A DNA stretch of 13,079 bases from Thermoplasmatota archaeon (GTDB lineage Archaea > Thermoplasmatota > Thermoplasmata > RBG-16-68-12 > JAJISG01), in contig JAJISK010000013.1 of assembly GCA_022848785.1 (NCBI GenBank), positions 1 to 13,079 of the forward strand. Reading direction: 5' to 3'. Shown piece by piece: positions 7,679 to 13,079 of this stretch. Made by a program: the position numbers and the translations under genes. Below the pieces are notes generated by a model. It was not told where the DNA came from, ran no database searches, and saw nothing but the letters and a program-made list of their open reading frames with translations. Positions within the stretch are counted from its first letter, which is position 1. Every line of letters begins with the position of its first letter.

Positions 7679-8065
7679 ATGTCGGGCTAGCGACCGACTT
7701 CGAAGAGGCGTACAACGCGAGGGATTGAGAACGCCTCCGAGGGGACCCTGGCCGACTCCGTTGTCGTCCACGATCGCGCCATGCCGGGGCCCGTTCGTGG
7801 GCCGGAGGCGGTGCTCACAATGCTTCGGGAAAGCGTCGGATTCTTTCCCACGTCGCGCATTGAGGGGGTCCACTTCTTCGGGCAGGCGGACTGGGTCTGC
7901 GTCGAGAACGTGGAGTCGGGCGCCCGGAAGGATTCGCCCAAGAGCTACCGGATCCGGACCTGCTACACGTTCCGGATTGCCGAGGAGGGGCTCTCGGAGA
8001 TCCGATGCTATTACGATGCGCTGGGCCTGATGACCCAGATCGGCATGTCGTTGAGTGGGGAGTAG
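7679..8065 (+). pseudogene. NTF2/SnoaL-like protein, frameshifted
   Basis: A SnoaL/ester-cyclase-like fold of about 125 residues is recognisable but spread over two frames. The first helix, LATDFEEAYNARD (7687-7725), is followed at once by a TGA at 7726-7728. Homology then continues in the next frame as ENASEGTLADSVVVHDRAMP, from 7727 to a TAG at 8063-8065. A two-base loss or one-base gain near 7724-7728 explains the break. The start is also unclear: an ATG at 7679 follows GAGGAG by one base but meets a TAG three codons later, in a frame other than the first helix. Translation from the in-frame ATG at 7781 would give 94 residues without the N-terminal helix. Family members are small alpha+beta-barrel enzymes or binding proteins, often encoded beside VOC proteins. 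Sequencing error, recent decay or recoding are all possible; decay is favoured because two lesions appear. Confidence 0.65.
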
Positions 8066-8211
8066 GGTTGGATCCCTGGCCTCGGGCGAGTCTCTTGAGG
8101 ATGGACGGCTCGAATTCCCTGCCGAACCTGATCAACCTGTCTAAGGACTGCCACGCTTGGCGCCATCCTCATATGCAAGAGCGTGTCTCCGGGCATGCCG
8201 AGGTTTGAGTA

Positions 8212-8221
8212 GAGGGGGGGG
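8212..8221 (+). promoter_or_regulatory. Purine-rich ribosome binding site of the methyltransferase gene
   Basis: GAGGGGGGGG sits four bases before the ATG at 8226 and is the best match to a ribosome binding site in the region. It supports this start over the earlier in-frame ATG at 8157, which would add 23 residues with no counterpart in the family. Confidence 0.45.
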
Positions 8222-8225
8222 ATCG

Positions 8226-9050
8226 ATGACTTCCGGATCCGACGACTTTGCGCGATTCGAACGCGAGAGCTGGCAGCGAGTCGCGCCCCATTACGAGGAT
8301 GCGTGGAGCGGCCTCACGCGACCTTTCATTCCCCCCTTGCTGAAGGACGTCGGGGTAACCTCCGGGACCCGTCTCCTGGACGTCGCGTGCGGGCCCGGCT
8401 ATGCCGCCCGGGAGGCCCGGGGCCTGGGTGCGGACCCGATGGGGGTCGACTTCTCGGCCGAGATGGTCCGACTGGCACGGGAGCGCAACCCGGAGATCGA
8501 GTTCCGCCAGGGCGATGCGCAGGCCCTGGAGATGGATGACAGTTCCTTCGACGCCGTCGTGATGAACTTCGGGGTGCTCCATCTCCCGGACCCGGAAGCG
8601 GCGTTCTCCGAGGCGCACCGCGTGTTGCGGTCCGGCGGTCGGTACGGCTTCACGGTGTGGGCACGGCCCGCGGAGAGCCCCGGCGCACGCATCGTGGAGG
8701 AGGCCATTGAAGCCCATGCCGACAGGGATGTCGCCCTTCCCCAGGGGCCGGATTACTTCGGATACGGGGACCCCGAGACATCAGGCCGGATCTTGGGTGA
8801 GCGAGGGTTCGATCGGGTGTCACTGGGATTCCGGACGGTGACCGTGGATTGGCAGGTCCCCACGGCTTCGTACGTCTTTGAGTGTGAACGCGATTTCGGC
8901 GTCCGAACGGGGGCCCTCCTGGCACTCCAGACACCGGAGGCCCTCGCGGCCATTCAGGCGCAGATCGAGGAATCCGTCCAAGCCTACGCGCGGGGCGATG
9001 GGTTTGCCCTTCCCTACACGGCGCACGTGGTCACGGCAACGGCACGGTAG
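8226..9050 (+). CDS. Class I SAM-dependent methyltransferase (UbiE/COQ5-like)
   Basis: The 274-residue protein carries a complete Rossmann-like SAM-binding core: motif I LLDVACGPGY (50-59), the acidic residue of motif II in GVDFSAEMV (73-81), GDAQALE (97-103), FDAVVMNFGVLHLPDP (108-123) and RVLRSGGRYGFTVW (132-145). The C-terminal 120 residues form the variable substrate region. The family methylates small molecules such as quinones, sterols or natural products. No substrate can be named: the general UbiE-like pattern is shared by hundreds of unrelated enzymes, and no quinone genes are nearby. It follows the VOC and NTF2-like genes on the same strand after a 160-base gap, which is enough for its own promoter, and it converges on the kinase gene. 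The gene looks intact. Function as a methyltransferase is confident; physiological role is not. Confidence 0.92.
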   Translation: MTSGSDDFARFERESWQRVAPHYEDAWSGLTRPFIPPLLKDVGVTSGTRLLDVACGPGYAAREARGLGADPMGVDFSAEMVRLARERNPEIEFRQGDAQALEMDDSSFDAVVMNFGVLHLPDPEAAFSEAHRVLRSGGRYGFTVWARPAESPGARIVEEAIEAHADRDVALPQGPDYFGYGDPETSGRILGERGFDRVSLGFRTVTVDWQVPTASYVFECERDFGVRTGALLALQTPEALAAIQAQIEESVQAYARGDGFALPYTAHVVTATAR

Positions 9051-9182
9051 CGCTACCCCTCAACGATGACGTGTTTCCCCCGTCCGCGTGAGTGCGGATG
9101 ACGACACCCGGAATCAGCTGGGCTGGCAATTGGTGGCCTGGCAGTCGACCCGCCCGCGGGATGACTGAATCTCGGAGCTCGC
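9051..9182. other. Convergent intergenic region with a weak hairpin
   Basis: No gene is seen between the methyltransferase and kinase stops. TCCGC at 9083-9087 and GCGGA at 9094-9098 can form a five-pair hairpin with a six-base loop, preceded by GTGTTTCCCCC. There is no T-run after it on either strand, so it is at best a weak terminator candidate. Confidence 0.25.
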
Positions 9183-12100
9183 TCAAGCCGTCAGCAGGTC
9201 CTTCCTGGCTAGGACCTTTCCCACGTCGGTCTTCGCGCCGAGATCGTTGAAGATCGTCAGCGCTTCGTCGAGAGCCGCGACCGCCTTCTCCCGAACCCCC
9301 TTCCGTTGGTACATCGTCCCGAGTCCGTACAAGGTCCGGGCCCGCTCGTAAGGCAGCCCGAGGCGCGTCCAGGTGGTCACACTCCTCCTGAGCATCTCCT
9401 CGGAGGTGCCCCAGTCTTCCCTTCCCTCGGCGAGGAGACCAGCGACCCGGTCGGCATAGGCCCGCGCCCAGTCCACATCGAGTTGTTCTGCGAGGTCTGA
9501 CAGCTCCTCTGCATACCCTGCCGCCCGCTCGGGATCCTCGATCCGCAGGGCGAGCCCCGCCAGCAGCGAGAGCGGGAGCACAAGCTGCCTCAGATAGTCG
9601 ATGTGCTCCCCCGCTCGGTGCAGCACCTCGTAGGCGGCCAGGAGTTGTGACTCTGCCTCGGGATAGTCCCCCTTCTCCAGGTAGAGCCGACCCAACATGA
9701 CCTGAGGGGCCACGAACGTGGCCTCCTCGAAGCTCGCGGCTGATTCCACCGCGGCCTTAAGGCATTCCTCCCCCTCGCCCCACTTCCCCCGATACATGTT
9801 CACGAGTCCGGCGGTGACGAGGGGATAGACAACGCCATGCAGCTTGCACCTGACAGGCACGCTTTCGATCTTCTCAGCCAGGTCCATCGCGGCGTCCCAG
9901 GCCCCGGAGGGCACGTAGCCCGAATAGGCGAGCTCGGCTCGGATGCACTCCCGATAGGCAAGGTAGCCCACCTCCTGGACGTAATCCAAGCCTTCCTCGA
10001 AGGTCTCGATCGCAAGCTGCACGTCCCCTAGGACGCACGCCTGGCCCACCCCGAGGTTCACGAAGGCCCGGGAGGCGGCATTGTACCTCTCATGCTCTCG
10101 GCCAATCTTCATTCCTCGCTCCAGGTACTCCAACGTCCGCGTCTTGTCTTCGGGAGGAAGGAGGAGGGCCAACGTCTGGTAGGCGTGAGAGACCTCCTCA
10201 TGGGCATCCAGCTGCTGCCCGAGCTCGAGGGCGCTCTGACACATGGTCACAGCGGCGATGGGGTCCTCCCCTCGACGCCACTCCAAGCGGGCCACGTCGT
10301 TGTAGAGACGGACGAGCTCGATGCCGCGGGGCTCCGCCTCCAAGATCGTCCGTGCTCTCTCGTACCATCGTGAGGCTTCCCTCTGGTCGTGCTTCTCCAT
10401 GAAGTGGGCGTAGGCCACCCTTCGAAGGGCCTCCCCCTGTCGCACGCGCTCCCCCTGGGCCTGGTAGATCTCGGCCGCCTCCTGCCAGTGCTCGATGGCG
10501 GCGTCTGCATCCCCCTGGTAGTATGTGGCGTCCCCCAGATGATCCAAGACCTCTGCCCGCAGGATGGGCTCGCGTTCCGCCTCCTCCAAGAGTTCCAACA
10601 CCGTCGTAAGATGGCGACCGGCCTCCTCGTAGGCGTACACCTGGGACGCCGCCTCCCCGGCCCGAAGGGAATAGTCCAGGGCTTTCTCCACGTCATCCGC
10701 GAGGACGTAGTGGTAGGCCAGCAGAGTCACCCGCTCCCCTTCCTTCCCCTTCGCGCGCTGCTCCATGGCGCGGGCCGTCTTGGCGTGATACTGCCTTCGG
10801 CGGATGCGGCTCAGGCCATCGTAGAGAACGTCCCGGACCTGGGAGTCAGTGAACGCGAGAGAGGGGCGACCCCGCGCCCCGGCCTTCTCCTCGATGAGGC
10901 GGGCGCGCAGGGCATCCTCCAACGCGGTCAGCAGCTCCTCCTCTGACAGCCCACAGATGAGCTTGAGGATCTCGTCGTCGAACTCTCGTCCCTGTACGGC
11001 GGCAAGGGAGAGGACCTGGTTGCAGCGCGCATCGAGATGGCTCAGCCGTTGGCGCACCACCTGCTGCACGCTTGAGGGGATGCGGATCTCGGCGATGGGG
11101 CGCCGGTCCCATCGGTCCCCCGCACGGAAAACCACCTTCTCCTCCACGAGGGAACGGATGACCTCCTCCACGAAGAAGGGGTTGCCCCCTGTCTTCTGGA
11201 AGACGAGGTCGCGGAACGCGTCGCTGCCCTGCTCTCCGAGAATAGCTTCGATCATCCGGCCCACGTCGACGGGCACCAGGCGCTGCAGGGACAGCTGATT
11301 CGAGAGGCGCTCCCGGTTCAGGTCGAAGAGGAGTTGGGAAAGCGGGTGGTCCTCCGTCACCTCATTGTCCCGGTAGGCTCCTAGAATCAGGAAGAAGGCC
11401 TCCCGGGCACCGCGGGCGACGTAGTGGATGAGCTCCAACGAGGCCGGGTCCGCCCAATTCAGGTCGTCAAGGAAGAGGACCAGGGGCGTCTCCTGGGACA
11501 GGAGGAGGCAGAGCTGCTTCACGGCCTCAAAGAGGCGAAGCCGCTCCTGATCCGGATGGCCGAGCGCGACAGCCGGCGCGGGGCCCACTTTCTCCAGCAG
11601 TTCGGGAACGAGCTTGGCGAGGTCAGCCGCGTAGGTGCCGCAGGCCTTGTAGAGGAGCTGCGGGGGGGCCTCCCGGACGAACGCGCGGAGCATCTCGATC
11701 CAGGGCTCATAGGGGGCGGTGCCCTGTCCCTGGTAACAGTGCCCGCGTAACAGCCGGGCCCCGCGGAGGGCCGCGTACGCCGCTGCCTCCTCTCCCAGAC
11801 GTGTTTTCCCGATGCCCGCCTCTCCGGCGAGGAAGATCACCCCTCCCTCCCCACGCAGCGCCGCATCCACCGACGCGCGCAGGGCGTCCAGCTCGCCCTC
11901 CCGGCCGACGAGGGGGAGGGCCTTCCGTGGCTCGGGGGTCAAGGCCTTCGGCGGGGTTGGCGCACCCTCCGTGGGAGCGGAAGCGACCCGCGGCGTGTTC
12001 TCCAGGCTCTCCTCGATTTCACGGAGGGCGCGGGCGACGTCGTGGGCGGACTGGTACCGCCGCACCGGGTCCTTTGCCAGGAGGCGCATGATGACCTCCT

Positions 12101-12836
12101 CCAGGCCCGAGGTGACATCTGCATTGAGGCGGGCAGGCAGGACGGCTTCGTCGTGGATCTGGCTGTAGATGACCTTCAGACTATCCTCCTGTGAGAAGGG
12201 CGGTTGGCCGGTGGCCATCTCATACAGGACCACGCCTAGGGAGTAGAGGTCCGAGCGGGCGTCGGAGGTCTTCCCCAGCGCGTTCTCCGGCGACATGTAG
12301 GCCGGGGTACCCACCATGGTCCCGATGGACGTCAGCCGAGGCTTGTCCAGGGCCAGGGCCAGGCCGAAGTCCATGAGCTTCGCCGTCCCGTCCCTCGTGA
12401 CCATGACGTTTTCGGGCTTGAGGTCTCGGTGAAGGACGCCGTGGGCGTGGGCGTACCCTAAGGCGCTGCAGACGGCCTGCCCATGGCGCAGCAGGGTCTT
12501 CAGGTCGAGCTGGCCTTCGGGCTGGCTCTCCAGCAGGTCCCGGAGGGTCGACCCGTCCACGAACTCCATCACCAGGAAGTACCGCCCATCCTCCTGGCCC
12601 ATGTCGTAGGTGGCCACGACGTTCGGGTGGGTCAACCGCGCGGCCGCCTGGGCCTCACGCTGGAAACGAGCGTAGACCTCGTCGTCGAGTCCCTCGGCTC
12701 TCAGCACCTTGACCCCAACAACCCGATCGAGGACAGTATCGAGGGCCTTGTAGACGACGCCTCTGCCCCCCTCGCCGAGTCTGTCGATGAGGGCGTACCG
12801 CCCGTCATTCAGGGCTTCCCGGTCGTCCCCCGCCAT
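9183..12836 (-). CDS. Ser/Thr protein kinase - AAA ATPase - TPR fusion protein
   Basis: This 1217-residue cytoplasmic protein begins with a full Hanks-type kinase (about 14-270): glycine loop GEGGRG (21-26), catalytic Lys K43 in GVKVL, probable helix-C Glu E61, HRDLKPEN (136-143), DFG (156-158), and the activation-segment end GTPAYMSPE (176-184). A Pro-rich linker (about 281-308) leads to an AAA_16-type ATPase (about 309-560) with Walker A GEAGIGKT (338-345) and Walker B LVLFLDDLNWAD (452-463). A winged-helix-like connector follows, then a long alpha-helical TPR-type region (about 700-1205). The plan resembles bacterial PknK/MalT-like signalling ATPases, but no C-terminal LuxR-type helix-turn-helix is seen, so the output is unclear. 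All catalytic residues appear intact. Inferred role: a ligand or partner sensed by the TPR/ATPase part controls phosphorylation of targets. No transmembrane segment is visible. Confidence 0.94.
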   Translation of the reverse strand: MAGDDREALNDGRYALIDRLGEGGRGVVYKALDTVLDRVVGVKVLRAEGLDDEVYARFQREAQAAARLTHPNVVATYDMGQEDGRYFLVMEFVDGSTLRDLLESQPEGQLDLKTLLRHGQAVCSALGYAHAHGVLHRDLKPENVMVTRDGTAKLMDFGLALALDKPRLTSIGTMVGTPAYMSPENALGKTSDARSDLYSLGVVLYEMATGQPPFSQEDSLKVIYSQIHDEAVLPARLNADVTSGLEEVIMRLLAKDPVRRYQSAHDVARALREIEESLENTPRVASAPTEGAPTPPKALTPEPRKALPLVGREGELDALRASVDAALRGEGGVIFLAGEAGIGKTRLGEEAAAYAALRGARLLRGHCYQGQGTAPYEPWIEMLRAFVREAPPQLLYKACGTYAADLAKLVPELLEKVGPAPAVALGHPDQERLRLFEAVKQLCLLLSQETPLVLFLDDLNWADPASLELIHYVARGAREAFFLILGAYRDNEVTEDHPLSQLLFDLNRERLSNQLSLQRLVPVDVGRMIEAILGEQGSDAFRDLVFQKTGGNPFFVEEVIRSLVEEKVVFRAGDRWDRRPIAEIRIPSSVQQVVRQRLSHLDARCNQVLSLAAVQGREFDDEILKLICGLSEEELLTALEDALRARLIEEKAGARGRPSLAFTDSQVRDVLYDGLSRIRRRQYHAKTARAMEQRAKGKEGERVTLLAYHYVLADDVEKALDYSLRAGEAASQVYAYEEAGRHLTTVLELLEEAEREPILRAEVLDHLGDATYYQGDADAAIEHWQEAAEIYQAQGERVRQGEALRRVAYAHFMEKHDQREASRWYERARTILEAEPRGIELVRLYNDVARLEWRRGEDPIAAVTMCQSALELGQQLDAHEEVSHAYQTLALLLPPEDKTRTLEYLERGMKIGREHERYNAASRAFVNLGVGQACVLGDVQLAIETFEEGLDYVQEVGYLAYRECIRAELAYSGYVPSGAWDAAMDLAEKIESVPVRCKLHGVVYPLVTAGLVNMYRGKWGEGEECLKAAVESAASFEEATFVAPQVMLGRLYLEKGDYPEAESQLLAAYEVLHRAGEHIDYLRQLVLPLSLLAGLALRIEDPERAAGYAEELSDLAEQLDVDWARAYADRVAGLLAEGREDWGTSEEMLRRSVTTWTRLGLPYERARTLYGLGTMYQRKGVREKAVAALDEALTIFNDLGAKTDVGKVLARKDLLTA

Positions 12837-12870
12837 GAGTCCCAGCCTTGCTCTTCAAGGGCTAGCTGCC

Positions 12871-12890
12871 CTAAGAATCCTTTTGCTAAG
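12871..12890 (-). promoter_or_regulatory. Possible promoter region of the kinase gene
   Basis: This is the most AT-rich stretch in the 97 bases between the kinase start and the stop of the gene before it. The minus strand reads CTTAGCAAAAGG here, and CTAAG is directly repeated on the plus strand at 12871-12875 and 12886-12890. A start about 25 bp downstream would give a leader of roughly 20-25 nt. The TATA match is weak. Confidence 0.25.
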
Positions 12891-12935
12891 GAGGGAGCGT
12901 ACGGTCCGTGCTTCTCCCGGCTTCCCGAGCCGCCT

Positions 12936-13079
12936 TCACAGGGCCCGCATGCGGTTGTTCCGGAAGTTGTGCTCGAGTTCTGCGAGTCCCAAGGCTTCCA
13001 TCAGGGGGGGCACGTAGTTGGCGAACCGCCCCCGGAGGCCCTTCTTCAGCCCGTACCAGCCGCCAACGGGGTTGTCCGG
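12936..13079 (-). CDS. C-terminal end of an unrecognised protein (5' partial)
   Basis: A minus-strand frame enters from the right edge and runs 47 codons to a TGA at 12936-12938. The visible tail contains GGWYGLKKGLRGRFANYVPP, then MEALGLAELEHN and ends FRNNRMRAL. The composition, rich in Arg, Leu, Asn and aromatic residues with no frame break, looks like a real folded C terminus rather than chance. I do not recognise the family and give no function. The gene lies upstream of the kinase on the same strand with 99 bases between stop and start, so they could be co-transcribed, although the AT-rich block between them may be a separate kinase promoter. Confidence 0.6.
   Translation of the reverse strand, partial: PDNPVGGWYGLKKGLRGRFANYVPPLMEALGLAELEHNFRNNRMRAL

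Noticed and set aside
8066..8225. Possible small gene between the NTF2-like remnant and the methyltransferase
   Set aside because: The only frame there (8005-8208) overlaps the previous reading frame and has no start with a binding site or any family resemblance.
1..13079. CRISPR arrays, tRNA or rRNA genes, insertion sequences and phage genes
   Set aside because: No regularly spaced repeats, tRNA-like cloverleaf, rRNA motifs, transposase or phage motifs were seen on reading both strands.

Overview
The window is high-GC DNA that reads best as a chromosomal segment of an archaeon, most likely a terrestrial or sedimentary Thermoplasmatota-type lineage. That assignment is inference. It rests on a membrane protein with a C-terminal zinc ribbon, a large secreted PKD/beta-helix protein with many N-glycosylation sequons and a C-terminal membrane anchor, and TATA-like boxes about 25 bp before probable transcript starts, including one that suggests a leaderless gene. 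A bacterial host with similar habits cannot be excluded, because aconitase A, the GST-like protein and the Ser/Thr kinase fusion are all bacterial-style families.

Layout: (1) 2-529 (+), end of a three-helix membrane protein with a zinc ribbon, cut by the window start. (2) 543-3263 (-), complete aconitase, convergent with the first gene. (3) 3357-3760 (-), the C-terminal third of an imidazolonepropionase-like amidohydrolase, truncated and frameshifted, so a pseudogene. (4) A divergent intergenic region with a 13-bp tandem repeat inside an inverted repeat (3828-3873). (5) 3929-6373 (+), secreted beta-helix/PKD surface protein. (6) 6471-7106 (-), GST-like protein, divergent from (7) 7212-7655 (+), PhnB-type VOC protein, followed by (8) 7679-8065 (+), an NTF2/SnoaL-like reading frame broken by at least one frameshift, and (9) 8226-9050 (+), a SAM methyltransferase. 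(10) 9183-12836 (-), a 1217-residue Ser/Thr kinase-AAA ATPase-TPR protein. (11) 12936 to the window end (-), the last 47 codons of an unrecognised gene upstream of the kinase.

The aconitase is ordinary TCA-cycle housekeeping. Genes 6-9 are small-molecule-handling families that often sit in accessory regions, and the two broken genes fit a region undergoing turnover. The kinase fusion is the only clear signalling gene; it has sensing/scaffold domains but no visible DNA-binding output. No rRNA, tRNA, CRISPR array, insertion sequence or phage gene was seen, and no gene-free stretch exceeds about 170 bases.
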